Source: Nocardia alni (lineage in GTDB: Bacteria; Actinomycetota; Actinomycetes; Mycobacteriales; Mycobacteriaceae). Taken from it: a stretch of DNA of 64,000 bases. The stretch is taken from positions 171,853 through 235,852 of the forward strand of contig NZ_JAGPOX010000001.1 in assembly GCF_019038435.1 (NCBI RefSeq). Direction: 5' to 3'. The notes below the pieces were generated by a model. It was not told the DNA's origin. It worked only from the letters and a program-made list of their open reading frames with translations, and made no database searches. The position numbers and the translations under genes were made by a program. How positions within the stretch are numbered: the stretch's first letter is position 1; every line of letters starts with the position of its first letter. Of this stretch, positions 34,795-43,747 are shown piece after piece.

Positions 34795-34807
34795 TGCGTA
34801 TTACGCA
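34795..34807. promoter_or_regulatory. Palindrome TGCGTATTACGCA, operator candidate
   Basis: A 13-base inverted repeat (TGCGTA, one base, TACGCA) lies about 100 bases before the leftward regulator operon and 450 bases before the rightward operon. Size and symmetry suit a dimeric regulator such as a LuxR HTH. Confidence 0.4.
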
Positions 34808-35156
34808 GCGGTGCACACTACGCGCAAACCGTGAGCCTGGGCCGATATGAAGCGGCCCGCCACATGGGGCGAGGAATGCTGGTGCTCAACAAGGCATCTC
34901 AACTTGTCGGGCGATCCGCACCGGTGTTGATCTGGGGGAGTCGGCGGGGATGGCTCCGGCGCCCACGACCTCCCTGCGGCACTCCGGCTACGACACCGTT
35001 GCCACCCCCCGGTACCCGACGGTAGAAGTCCATCGGCCCCTGCCCCGACCTCGGGGTATTTCTCCAGTTCGCAGTCTGGTCAGCGGTCCCTCCTATGGGA
35101 TGTACCCATGGCCCGCTCCCGCGGACCCTTCCCTTAAGACTACAAATCCACCTCGA

Positions 35157-35194
35157 TTAGTCCATTGACAGTACGCATTTAGTCCACTTAGGGT
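35157..35194 (+). promoter_or_regulatory. Promoter with twin TTAGTCCA repeats
   Basis: TTGACA (35165-35170) and TAGGGT (35189-35194) are separated by 18 bases. The octamer TTAGTCCA occurs at 35157-35164 and 35179-35186, exactly 22 bases apart, that is two helical turns, flanking the -35. This looks like a cooperative activator or repressor site controlling the 31-residue ORF and the genes after it. Confidence 0.55.
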
Positions 35195-35251
35195 GAGGTG
35201 TCGGACCGATAGCGGTCCGCATCCGGCACCGACACTCGAAGGGAGGGAACC

Positions 35252-35347
35252 GTGGATCCCGCGACCATCGTCTGGATCGGGGAACAGGTAGTGAACGCGC
35301 TGATCAGTGTTGGCGAAGTCGTCCTGTCGTACATTCCGATTCCGTAA
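35252..35347 (+). CDS. 31-residue hydrophobic peptide ORF
   Basis: GTG 35252 is preceded by GAAGGGAGGGAACC, one of the best ribosome sites in the window. The product begins MDPATIVWIGEQ and continues as a hydrophobic amphipathic helix ending YIPIP. It has no cysteine and no classical signal peptide. It lies 58 bases after a good promoter at the head of the conjugation region and opposite a LuxR-type regulator. It may be a signalling peptide, a small membrane protein or a leader peptide; these cannot be told apart here. Confidence 0.55.
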   Translation: MDPATIVWIGEQVVNALISVGEVVLSYIPIP

Positions 35348-35607
35348 CCCCCTGCGGAACAACGACAGGTTCGGAGAGCGGCCCTCGTGGAACTCACCCA
35401 CACCCACGCACCCACGGGGGCCGCGTCCCAACTGCGCAGGAACCGACCCTGCCTACCCCTTCCCGAGCGTGTGCATCACCACGTTTGATCCTCTGAAAAT
35501 CCCTGGTGCCCAGCAATTTTGCCGATCAGGCACCGCTGGCGCGGCCGGATTCATTAGCCGCAGCAAGCGGGCATCACCTGGGCACGTTTATCCAGTGAGG
35601 ACATGCG

Positions 35608-37080
35608 TTGCCACGCGCCACCATCATCGACGAACTGTCTCAACGCTCCGGCCCGGCCATCGACGACCCCATCGGACAGGCACCCGTACATTCGCCGCAC
35701 ACCGGTGACAGGGACCTGCTGAGAGACAAAACACCTGTTCGTCATCGTCACCCTGCTGTTCTTGTCACCGAATCGCCTGGGCGCCTGGACCGTTATTCGG
35801 CGTGCCTGGATCCGCAGGCAATCGCTGCTGCTCGCCGCCGTCGACGAAGGTCTCTTCGTGCGGCATGGGGCGTCGCGGCTTGTACCGCTGCGGTTATGGC
35901 AGCGACAGGAGCCGCGGCTGCCGATGACGGTGCTGTCCCCCTCCCGCCCGGCAAGTGTCCGGGCCTTTTCGTACTCGGTGTGGCGGGAACAACCGAATCG
36001 AGCACTACGGCAGATCCTTTCGCGAATACCGGAATGCTCGGCCGGGTATTCGGGCCACTGACTCGAGGTGTGGATGTCGATCACCTCACCATCCCGTATG
36101 CCGCGGCGTTCGGCGGAGCGCCGGGAACGGGTCCCAACGGCGAAACCTTCGCCCAGTCGGCAACCGATGCCCAGAACCGCCTGAGTGCGACCGCGGCCGA
36201 GATCGCGGCGCGATGCCCGAGTACTGAGATCGGAGTCGTCGGATTCTCCCAGGGCGCAGGAGTGGCCTCGGCGTGGGCGCGGCAGGTTGGCGCCGGGCAC
36301 GGACCCGTAGACCCGAATCGAATCGCGGGGGTCGCGACTCTATCGGACTGGACGAGACCACCTGGAGCGCAAACCTTTCCGGGGCGGACCGGCCAGATGA
36401 CTCCCGATCCAGCACCAGGCACCGACGGCGCGGCAGTCTCTGCCATTCGGCTGGCTCCGGTACCGGACAGCGGCGGAATCGATCCGGATGCAACAGGGTT
36501 CGGTCAACTTGCTGGCCGAGTCGGCGAATTCTGCTCGCCAGGTGACCTCAGTTGCGACGCACCAGAACACGCTGCGGCACTACGAACGGCCGCCGAGCTG
36601 GCCGCTCAATCGAATCTGAGCAATCCGATCACCGCTGTGCAGTCTCTCGGAGCGGCATGGGCAACCACTGCGGCGAAGGCGAGTACTCAGGTTGTGCTCG
36701 ACGACGTTCAGATCGACAACGGGCAGGTCAATTACCACCCCGGGCAAACAGTCTCCGAACGTGTTGCCGAGGCAGCAGACCCACGCACTCCCGCGCCGAC
36801 CGCGCAGCAGACGCGGCTGGCATCCGGCAAGCTCGACCGTGCGGCGGCCGCGATCGCTGGCGACCCACTGCGCCAGATTCCGGCGCTTGCCGCTCAGGTC
36901 GGCGCGGCGATCGGCGCGAACGTGGCTGCTAACTCCGACATCGTCAATCCCGCCGTGCTGGCTCGCTACGCCGGTGTGGTGACCGACCACACCGGATACG
37001 GCACCGACGGCGCCGCACAACAAGCCGGAAACTGGTTCGCCGCGATCTCCCATGACCTCGCCTCGGGTCCACGCCGGTGA
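35608..37080 (+). CDS. Secreted cutinase-family serine hydrolase
   Basis: A 490-residue protein. After a polar N-terminus, arginines and a hydrophobic stretch (residues about 76-105, RRRRRRSLRAAWG then ACTAAVMAATGAAAA) form an export signal. The cutinase/PE-PPE-like alpha/beta hydrolase domain follows, with the nucleophile Ser214 in GFSQGAG and an early GTTES oxyanion segment. Cutinase-like enzymes of mycolic bacteria cleave lipid esters in the envelope. The only in-frame start before the signal is TTG 35608. The C-terminal 130 residues are Ala-rich with no known domain. It opens the long operon. Confidence 0.75.
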   Translation: MPRATIIDELSQRSGPAIDDPIGQAPVHSPHTGDRDLLRDKTPVRHRHPAVLVTESPGRLDRYSACLDPQAIAAARRRRRRSLRAAWGVAACTAAVMAATGAAAADDGAVPLPPGKCPGLFVLGVAGTTESSTTADPFANTGMLGRVFGPLTRGVDVDHLTIPYAAAFGGAPGTGPNGETFAQSATDAQNRLSATAAEIAARCPSTEIGVVGFSQGAGVASAWARQVGAGHGPVDPNRIAGVATLSDWTRPPGAQTFPGRTGQMTPDPAPGTDGAAVSAIRLAPVPDSGGIDPDATGFGQLAGRVGEFCSPGDLSCDAPEHAAALRTAAELAAQSNLSNPITAVQSLGAAWATTAAKASTQVVLDDVQIDNGQVNYHPGQTVSERVAEAADPRTPAPTAQQTRLASGKLDRAAAAIAGDPLRQIPALAAQVGAAIGANVAANSDIVNPAVLARYAGVVTDHTGYGTDGAAQQAGNWFAAISHDLASGPRR

Positions 37081-37204
37081 GCGCCGTCCGCCCGGCAGCG
37101 CCCCGATGCGCCATCACCGACACGCCGCAGGTCGTATGGGCAGCAGTCGATCAAGCGCTGCACCGGTTTTCGAAGACCGAGCGAGACCTGATCGGAGATC
37201 TGCG

Positions 37205-39130
37205 ATGACCCCAGCGAACATCCCGTCAGCAGCTTGTTCGCAGCCCGAGTCGGCGCGCGCCGGGGTGACGGTGGTGAACGTCATCCGTGGTCCGGCTCCG
37301 CTCGAGACGTGGATCCGAGACTCGTTCCGCGCGGCGCTCAGCACACTGGATGGAGTCGCCGGGCTACAAGAATTCCAGCTCGTGCGCGTGGCAGGGTCGG
37401 AGGCTGCGGTGTTCGCCTCCATCACCGTGTGGGAGGCGATCGATGACTTTCGCGCATGGCGCGCCAGTCCCGCCTTCCAGCAAGCACATCCCAATCGGAC
37501 TGCCTACCAGAAGGAGTTCGATCAACTCCATGCGATGCAAGAGGAGTTTCCGACCAACTCGCACACCGCCGATCTCGGCGCCGAAACCATGCGCCGATTG
37601 TCGGCCGGGCACCCGGAACTGATCCCCGCCGACGGGCAATTGATATACGAAGCGCTCTGGTCGTCTGGCTCGAACCGGACCCCGCCGCTACGGCCAGCCT
37701 GGACTCTGGTGATCGCCTGCACCGCAACATTTCTGGGATTTCTGGACACGGCGATCGTGAATATGACCTACGGGTCGATGGCTGCTCAGTTTCCCACAGC
37801 GGGTGCGCAACTGACATGGGTCGTCAGCGGCTACGCAGTGGCCTTCGCTGCTTTGCTCGCCGCCGCGGGCCGTTGGGCCGATACCCTCGGACACCGGCGG
37901 GTGCTGCTGTGGGGAGTGATCGGATTCGCCGTCACCTCGATGGTGTGCGCGCTCGCACCGACTGCTGCCGTGCTGATTACGGGGCGGATCGGACAGGGCG
38001 CGGCGGCGGCGTTGGTCCTGCCCGCAGCGTTGGGGGCGCTGCTGGCGAGCGTTCCCGCGAAGCGCGCGGCGAACGCGATCGGCGCGTGGGCGGCCACGGG
38101 CGCCTTGGCAGCCGCGGTAGGCCCGGCGGTCGGCGCGGCGCTGGTCTCACTGTGGGGATGGCGAGCGATTTTCCTGGTCAACGTGCCGGTGAGCGTGATT
38201 CTGCTCGTGCTCGGCGCGGTGGTCCTGCCGCCCGCTCATGGTCGGCGGCGTGAGCCACCTGACCTGATCGGTGTTGCGGCATTGAGCGGTGGCATCGCCG
38301 CATTGGTGGCGGCGCTGACCCAAGGACACGAGTGGGGAGGAATGGCCAGCCCGCTCGTCATCGTGTTGCTCGCGGTCGGGATGGTGGGCTGCGGAATAGC
38401 GTGCCGGCGCGGCCATACCCATGCTCGGCCGGCGCTGCCGGTGCGGCTGTGGAGATCGGTGCCGTACGCGCTGTCGACGGTGGTCAACACCGGACTGGGA
38501 TTCGTGATGGGCGTCTTCCTGCTCGCGATTCCTGTTTTCTTGCAGCAGATTTGGTGGTTGACCCTCCTGCAAGCCGCAGGCTGCATCGGCGTGATCGGGC
38601 TGGTGGCGATGGTGTCCGCGACGATATGCGGGCGTGGCGCGCTCGCGCGCCGGGCCGGATCGCTGTGTGCGGTCGGGATGGGATTTGTCGCCGCGGTTTG
38701 CGCTGTCTGTGCGAGCCAAACCTTCGGTGTAACAAGGGATCTGCCGCTGTGGTGGCCGCTGGCAGTGGTATTGGGAGTCGGAGTCGGCGCCACAGTGACC
38801 GGGCTGTCGATCATCACGGCGGCGACCGTGCCCACCTCCGAGGTCAGTGCGGGCCTGGGCATGGGCCTGTCCAGCCGTCAGACCGGCACGGCGCTGGGCG
38901 TCGCAGTCCTTGCCGCCATGCTCACCTCCGGCCCCCGTGGTCTCGAGTACATCGAGTCGATTCACCGGCTGTTCGCAGTGACCGCCGTGGTGGTGCTTGT
39001 CGCGGCACTCCTTGCCGTCGCAATCCGGCTCCCGGCGTCTTCGCCAGTCGAGCCGCGAGCACCACAGGATCCACCACCCGGCAGTCCGCACTCCGCCGCA
39101 CAGCATGCGCCCGCCAGATCGGAGGACTGA
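37205..39130 (+). CDS. Heme-oxygenase-like (ABM) domain fused to an MFS transporter
   Basis: A 641-residue fusion. Residues 20-110 form an antibiotic-biosynthesis-monooxygenase-type ferredoxin fold closest in pattern to MhuD/IsdG: Asn25, Trp76 (TVWEAIDDFRAW) and His95 occupy the positions of the MhuD catalytic Asn, Trp and heme-ligand His. From residue ~165 there is a DHA2-type MFS domain with about 14 helices, including FLDTAIVNMTYGSM and GRWADTLGHRRVLLWG (the family's motif A loop). The C-terminus is Pro/Ser-rich. Whether the first domain binds heme is inference. ATG 37205 is the first good start. Confidence 0.75.
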   Translation: MTPANIPSAACSQPESARAGVTVVNVIRGPAPLETWIRDSFRAALSTLDGVAGLQEFQLVRVAGSEAAVFASITVWEAIDDFRAWRASPAFQQAHPNRTAYQKEFDQLHAMQEEFPTNSHTADLGAETMRRLSAGHPELIPADGQLIYEALWSSGSNRTPPLRPAWTLVIACTATFLGFLDTAIVNMTYGSMAAQFPTAGAQLTWVVSGYAVAFAALLAAAGRWADTLGHRRVLLWGVIGFAVTSMVCALAPTAAVLITGRIGQGAAAALVLPAALGALLASVPAKRAANAIGAWAATGALAAAVGPAVGAALVSLWGWRAIFLVNVPVSVILLVLGAVVLPPAHGRRREPPDLIGVAALSGGIAALVAALTQGHEWGGMASPLVIVLLAVGMVGCGIACRRGHTHARPALPVRLWRSVPYALSTVVNTGLGFVMGVFLLAIPVFLQQIWWLTLLQAAGCIGVIGLVAMVSATICGRGALARRAGSLCAVGMGFVAAVCAVCASQTFGVTRDLPLWWPLAVVLGVGVGATVTGLSIITAATVPTSEVSAGLGMGLSSRQTGTALGVAVLAAMLTSGPRGLEYIESIHRLFAVTAVVVLVAALLAVAIRLPASSPVEPRAPQDPPPGSPHSAAQHAPARSED

Positions 39131-39132
39131 CA

Positions 39133-40191
39133 ATGCCGCCGTACATACCTGTTCCGACGGCCGATTTCGTGGCAATGCTCGATGTCCTGGACCTCGAGGC
39201 GGCCGGTGCCGACACCTTCGTCGGCAGTCATCCGCACAAGGTGTGGCAGCGCACCTTCGGCGGTCAATTGCTCGCGCAGGCCGCCGTCGCGGCCGGGCGC
39301 ACCGTCACCTCCTATCGCACGCGGCCGCTGCATGCGCTCCACATCCAGTTCATTCGGCCCGGGGATGTCCACATGCCGATCAACTACGCCGTCGAGCGGT
39401 TGCGGGACGAGCGCACTCTTGCCGATCGGCTCGTCACCGCACGCCAGGGCGAGGACGTCCTGGCGGTGATACTCGCCGGATTCCAGTCCGCCCGCCGAGG
39501 GCTCGAACACTCGGTGGTGATGCCGCCCGTGCCGCCTCCAGAAGACCTCAGACGGGTAACCGAATCATTTGCCGGGCTCGAAGACCGACTGTCGATGTTC
39601 GTCAAGAGCCTGCACCCGATCGACATTCGCTATACCGACGCAACGCCCTGGGAACTGCAGCAGCAAGGCCGCAGGGCCGGCGTGTGCCGGGCGTGGATGC
39701 GTGCCGACGGCCCGCTGCCGGACGACCCTCTCATCCACGCTGCCGTGCTGGCGTGGGCCAGTGACATGACACCGCTGGATCCGATCATCACCAGACATGG
39801 GCTGGCGTGGGGCGTGGACCGCATCGTGCCGGCAACTCTGAACCACTCGCTGTGGCTCCACCGGCCGCCACGACTGGACGACTGGACTCTCTACACGACG
39901 ACATCGCCGACCGCAGAGGGCAGCCGTGCGCTGGTCACCGGCTGGTTTCATTCACGCAGCGGGGAACAGATCGCCAGCATCAGCCAGGAAGACGTGGTAC
40001 TGGCCTACCCCCAACACGACAGCGCCGTGCGCGCTCACCCCGGTGCCGCAACTACAGAACAGAGCCCCCGAAAAGCTGACACCTGGGGTGTCGCGAGTTT
40101 GCGCAGGCACCTGGACAACCTACCGAGCGCGATGCCCGCAGACCGTGGTGAGGACGAGCCGGGCCACACCGTCGTAAGCGAGACACTGTGA
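39133..40191 (+). CDS. tesB: Acyl-CoA thioesterase II
   Basis: A 352-residue double-hotdog thioesterase that hydrolyses acyl-CoA to free acid and CoA. The family opening QRTFGGQLLAQAAVAAGRTV, the HALHIQFIRPGD strand, the later AWASDMTPLDP (the catalytic Asp) and LNHSLWLHRP segments are all present. ATG 39133 lies two bases after the MFS stop, so the two are co-translated. The length is about 60 residues greater than usual, from a polar C-terminal tail. Its presence in a conjugation operon is unexpected. Confidence 0.9.
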   Translation: MPPYIPVPTADFVAMLDVLDLEAAGADTFVGSHPHKVWQRTFGGQLLAQAAVAAGRTVTSYRTRPLHALHIQFIRPGDVHMPINYAVERLRDERTLADRLVTARQGEDVLAVILAGFQSARRGLEHSVVMPPVPPPEDLRRVTESFAGLEDRLSMFVKSLHPIDIRYTDATPWELQQQGRRAGVCRAWMRADGPLPDDPLIHAAVLAWASDMTPLDPIITRHGLAWGVDRIVPATLNHSLWLHRPPRLDDWTLYTTTSPTAEGSRALVTGWFHSRSGEQIASISQEDVVLAYPQHDSAVRAHPGAATTEQSPRKADTWGVASLRRHLDNLPSAMPADRGEDEPGHTVVSETL

Positions 40192-40412
40192 GCCACAACA
40201 TCTTTGCCGCAATCATCGCCGGGCTGTACGCGCTGATTGTGATAGCCGTGATCGGTCTCGGGATCTACCACTCACCTCGCCGGTCATTGCCGCGCGAGCC
40301 CAGCGCACATGCAGGCGATGACAATCCCGGTCAGAGTGCAGGACAAAGCATCCCGTCTGTTATTGGACCTCTCCGCCCATCGTGTACAGCAGAGCGGGAG
40401 CAGCAGGAATGA
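40188..40412 (+). CDS. Small membrane protein
   Basis: A 74-residue protein starting GTG 40188, overlapping the thioesterase stop by four bases. One transmembrane helix (FAAIIAGLYALIVIAVIGLGI) is followed by a polar, Ser/Pro-rich tail. Its stop overlaps the next start, so it is translationally linked on both sides. It is a probable accessory component of the envelope machinery; no family is recognised. Confidence 0.6.
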   Translation: MSHNIFAAIIAGLYALIVIAVIGLGIYHSPRRSLPREPSAHAGDDNPGQSAGQSIPSVIGPLRPSCTAEREQQE

Positions 40413-41665
40413 TCCGGCTACGCACGACAGCGGTATACGTGCTGGCCGCGGCGCTGCCGGTGACAGCGGTTCTCGAAAGTGGTTCGGCCTCCGCGACCGA
40501 CCAGCCGGGAGTGACCGAGCCTGCCCAGCAGCCCGGGGTGACTCCAGTTCCAGCTGAGCAGCCGGGAGTGTCGTCCCCGGCTCCGACACCCCCACCACGG
40601 CCACCGGATCACAGCCTGGTGGGTGATCTCGTCCCTGATCCGCCGACCTACGCGCCGACGGACTACCGCAACCCACCCACACCCTCGACCGAACCGAATA
40701 CCACGCTGGGACAAGACCTCGGCCGGCTACATGCGCCCGCGCCGGTACCGCCCACGAAGGTGATCGTGCCGCCGCCAGCGGACTACATCGGCGTCGGTGA
40801 CGTGAAATTCCCGAGGCCACAATGGGTTCCGGCAGACCTGGCATGGAAGATCAACTCTTATGTGGCCGGATGGCAACGCGATACCGACAGCTTTTTCGAT
40901 TCAGTCGGATTCGACCCGTCGAGATCGGACCGCATGGCGACGGCGGGAGTGCTGTGCGCCGGCGTCGGATTCGGAGCGGGCGCGCTGGTGACGGGCATCC
41001 CGGCCGCAGTCGCCGGGGCTTTGATCGGCAGCACGATCGGCGGCATCGTCGGCGCCGGAGTTGGCACCCTCATACCGGTGCCGGTGTTCGGGACGGTGAC
41101 CTCCGGGATTGCCGGGACGGCGATCGGCGCAGTAGCCGGCGCGGTCGCGACCGGAATCCCGGTAGCGATCATCGGCGGCACCGCGACCGCCCTCGTTGGC
41201 GGTGCCGCAGCGGTGATTGCTACAGCGGGTGACGGCTCGGATGCCCCACCGCCCCCGAAAAGGCGCCCCGTCCCGGCACCCAGACCACCCGCCGCTCCGA
41301 TACCGGATGTACACGCCCAGGTGAAGCAGGTCACCGGTGCCGGTGTGCACGCCGCGGAGCAGACCGTGCACTGGGTGCAGGCACAACCTGGCGGTGAGCA
41401 GGCACTCGATGCCGTCGCGAATGCGGGCGCGGCAGCTGGAGCCGCGCTCGGATCCTTGCCCGGTGCCGCGCAGGTCAGCGGAGCGGTGGGCGCAGCAGTG
41501 CACGATGTGGTGGTCGCGGCGAAGGCCGCACCTGCCACCGCAGCGGTAGCCAACGCGGTCGCGGATGTGGTCGGCCATCACCCGCCATTCACCGCCCAGG
41601 AACTGGGTCCGCTGGCTGGCGCGGCCAACAACGCACTGGCCGCCGTGCAGGCGGTAGTGCGGTGA
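40409..41665 (+). CDS. Secreted Pro/Ala/Gly-rich protein with a hydrophobic core
   Basis: A 418-residue protein with a signal peptide (VYVLAAALPVTAVLESGSASA, cited in part) and a tandem motif QPGV repeated three times in residues 32-55. A Pro-rich segment follows, then a hydrophobic Gly/Ala-rich block (about 175-275, with GALIGSTIGGIVGAGVG) that could insert in a membrane, and an Ala-rich C-terminus. I know it as a feature of actinobacterial conjugation loci without function. It overlaps the preceding gene by four bases. Confidence 0.6.
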   Translation: MIRLRTTAVYVLAAALPVTAVLESGSASATDQPGVTEPAQQPGVTPVPAEQPGVSSPAPTPPPRPPDHSLVGDLVPDPPTYAPTDYRNPPTPSTEPNTTLGQDLGRLHAPAPVPPTKVIVPPPADYIGVGDVKFPRPQWVPADLAWKINSYVAGWQRDTDSFFDSVGFDPSRSDRMATAGVLCAGVGFGAGALVTGIPAAVAGALIGSTIGGIVGAGVGTLIPVPVFGTVTSGIAGTAIGAVAGAVATGIPVAIIGGTATALVGGAAAVIATAGDGSDAPPPPKRRPVPAPRPPAAPIPDVHAQVKQVTGAGVHAAEQTVHWVQAQPGGEQALDAVANAGAAAGAALGSLPGAAQVSGAVGAAVHDVVVAAKAAPATAAVANAVADVVGHHPPFTAQELGPLAGAANNALAAVQAVVR

Positions 41666-41958
41666 ACATCGCTGACTCGCATAGTGACTGCCCCCGGCCG
41701 GTCGGACCGCGCGTGTTCAATCCGGCCGTCGCAGCGCGTTCGTGTCCGTACCTACCGAGACAGTCGGGGCAGGACTCCGATGCTGAAAGACCCTGCGGTA
41801 GCGACTATTTCGACGAGTCAACCGGAAAGTCTTCGAGGTTTCCTGGGCGGGGACATCAGTTGTTCGACACGAAAGAAGGACGGTGTGCAATCGATGAGAG
41901 AGAGTTCGAACCACGGCCGTTCGCCGTGCTGTGCCGCGACATCGCTGATCGGACGTAG
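41662..41958 (+). CDS. Possible hypothetical protein
   Basis: A 98-codon frame starting at GTG 41662, which overlaps the previous stop. The product is polar with five cysteines and no recognisable motif. Position in a gapless operon is the only strong support; composition is not protein-like throughout, so it may be an untranslated spacer. Confidence 0.3.
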   Translation: MNIADSHSDCPRPVGPRVFNPAVAARSCPYLPRQSGQDSDAERPCGSDYFDESTGKSSRFPGRGHQLFDTKEGRCAIDEREFEPRPFAVLCRDIADRT

Positions 41959-41979
41959 GCGGGGGACGGTGGGCTCGCG

Positions 41980-43023
41980 GTGCGGATATGGACGGTCGGC
42001 TTGGTCGTGGTCCTGGCCGTCATGGTGGTTCCGGTGCTGGTCCTGATGTTCATGCTCGCCGGCGACACGGGCCGAGGAGCGTCCCAGCAACGCACGTTGG
42101 CGCCCGGCACTGTGCCGCAGCAGTACGAGCGATGGGTCCAACAGGCCGCGACGGTATGCCCGGAAGTCTCCGCGCCGCTGATCGCCGCCCAGATCGAGCA
42201 GGAATCCAACTGGGACCCCAACGCGGTGTCGAAAGCCGGGGCGCAGGGGCTCAGTCAGTTCATGCCGGGGACCTGGCCGTCGGTCGCGGTCGATGCCGAT
42301 GGCAGCGGTACAGCCTCGCCGTTCGACGGCGCCGACGCGATCATGGCCCAGGCGACCTACGACTGCCGGATCGCCGCCCGCGCCGAGCAGGACTTGGCCT
42401 CCGGTCGCATCCACGGCGACATCACCGACATCATTCTGGCGGCCTACAACTGCGGCTACGGCTGCGTACTGGCCGCGGGCGGCTCGGATGTCGGCAATGG
42501 CGAGACCGACGACTACGTGCCCAGCGTGAAAGCGCGCATGCTCAAGTACACCAGCCTGTCCGCACCGGCCGACGTGGGTGACTGGGGCACAGGAGGTTTC
42601 GGGTCGACGGTTGTCGCCGCGGCCTCGGCGTGGCAGGGCGCACCTTATGCCTGGGGCGGCGGCGGTCCGTCCGGCCCGACTCAAGGACAGCACGACGGCG
42701 GCGTCGCCGATTCCTACGGCGACTACAACAAGGTCGGGTTCGACTGTTCTGGGCTCGTCGTCTACGCGGTCGCCGCAGCATCCGGCGGCCGGATCGTACT
42801 GCCGCACTACACCGTCGACCAGCTCAATGACCCACGCGGACACGTGGTTCCGGTAGATCAGGCACAGCCGGGAGACATCGTGTTCCCCGCCGGCGGACAT
42901 CCCGACCACGAAGCGATCTACATCGGAGGCGGGCAGATCCTACAGGCACCCGAGTCAGGCGGCGTTGTCTCGCGCGCCTCGCTCGCATCGTTGGGCCCAG
43001 TCGACGTGCGGAGGTACGGATGA
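41980..43023 (+). CDS. Bifunctional lytic transglycosylase / NlpC-P60 peptidase
   Basis: A 347-residue cell-wall hydrolase anchored by an N-terminal helix (residues 5-27). The SLT transglycosylase domain (about 60-195) has the catalytic Glu75 in QIEQESNW and GAQGLSQFMPGTW. The NlpC/P60 endopeptidase domain (about 205-347) has the nucleophile Cys256 in FDCSGLV and His310 in HPDHEAIYIG. Together they cut both glycan and peptide bonds, opening peptidoglycan for the conjugation channel, as VirB1-type proteins do. GTG 41980 is the start. It overlaps the next gene by four bases. Confidence 0.9.
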   Translation: MRIWTVGLVVVLAVMVVPVLVLMFMLAGDTGRGASQQRTLAPGTVPQQYERWVQQAATVCPEVSAPLIAAQIEQESNWDPNAVSKAGAQGLSQFMPGTWPSVAVDADGSGTASPFDGADAIMAQATYDCRIAARAEQDLASGRIHGDITDIILAAYNCGYGCVLAAGGSDVGNGETDDYVPSVKARMLKYTSLSAPADVGDWGTGGFGSTVVAAASAWQGAPYAWGGGGPSGPTQGQHDGGVADSYGDYNKVGFDCSGLVVYAVAAASGGRIVLPHYTVDQLNDPRGHVVPVDQAQPGDIVFPAGGHPDHEAIYIGGGQILQAPESGGVVSRASLASLGPVDVRRYG

Positions 43024-43679
43024 ATTCGTCCTCCGCAAGATACCTTTTCTCACCGAAGATTTCGGGTTCTCAGGTCGCCGCCACGAGGCGAGTAACCGTT
43101 GTTGTGTCGCTGGTTGCGGTCGTGATCGGGGTTGCCACAGCATGTGCATCGCGCGTCCCGTCGGCGACAGGCGTCACAGCGTCGTTCACCATCCCTGCGG
43201 AAAACAGGGGCGCTGAATTCCCGTCCACCCCGCCGTCAGCCTCGGGCACTCTGCCACTGGACCTGGCCGGGCTCAACCGCTCCGACGCCTCGGCCGTAGC
43301 CGCGGCCGTGGTCCGCATCTGGTTCACCACAGACACCCGGATCGACTCGTCGCCGCACGCCGCGCGACTTCGCGCGTGCCCGCTGCTGGCCGCCCCCTAC
43401 TGCCTGGCTATCCGGGACTTCCCGCCGAAGACCGGCCCCGGCGCCGACTGGCTGTCATTGACCGCCCAACAGGCAGCGATCACCGTGGGCGCCAACGATA
43501 TACGCCCGGCCGACGAGAGCGGCCCGCCCGACAGCGCAACTCGGGCCGATCGGCTGCTCGAAGTCACCGAACACCTGGTCACACCGAAAGGTCCGCTGCC
43601 GGACCGGCGAACCGTGGTGGCGCTGAGCCTGATTCGCGACGGCGTCCAATGGCAGGTCACGGAGGTGAGTGTGCGATGA
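43020..43679 (+). CDS. Membrane-anchored T4SS accessory protein, VirB8-like or lipoprotein
   Basis: A 219-residue protein. A basic N-terminus leads into a hydrophobic segment (VTVVVSLVAVVIGVATACAS) whose last part, ATAC, could be a weak lipobox. The extracellular part contains SDASAVAAAVVRIWFTTDTRID and ends VQWQVTEVSVR, a pattern of the NTF2-like fold found in VirB8-type proteins. ATG 43020 overlaps the hydrolase stop. The comparison with VirB8 is by layout only. Confidence 0.6.
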   Translation: MNSSSARYLFSPKISGSQVAATRRVTVVVSLVAVVIGVATACASRVPSATGVTASFTIPAENRGAEFPSTPPSASGTLPLDLAGLNRSDASAVAAAVVRIWFTTDTRIDSSPHAARLRACPLLAAPYCLAIRDFPPKTGPGADWLSLTAQQAAITVGANDIRPADESGPPDSATRADRLLEVTEHLVTPKGPLPDRRTVVALSLIRDGVQWQVTEVSVR

Positions 43680-43747
43680 GCAACAGAGTTCGATCCTCTT
43701 TGACACTTTCGGCCGCATGGGCCCGATTCGCGGACGGCGTGGCGTGA
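43676..43747 (+). CDS. 23-residue coupling ORF
   Basis: ATG 43676 overlaps the preceding stop (ATGA) and its own stop overlaps the next start (GTGA), so it exactly bridges two genes. The peptide is Ala/Arg/Ser-rich with an amphipathic helix (SLTLSAAWARFADGV). It may be only a translational relay, or a small protein of the conjugation system. Confidence 0.35.
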   Translation: MSNRVRSSLTLSAAWARFADGVA

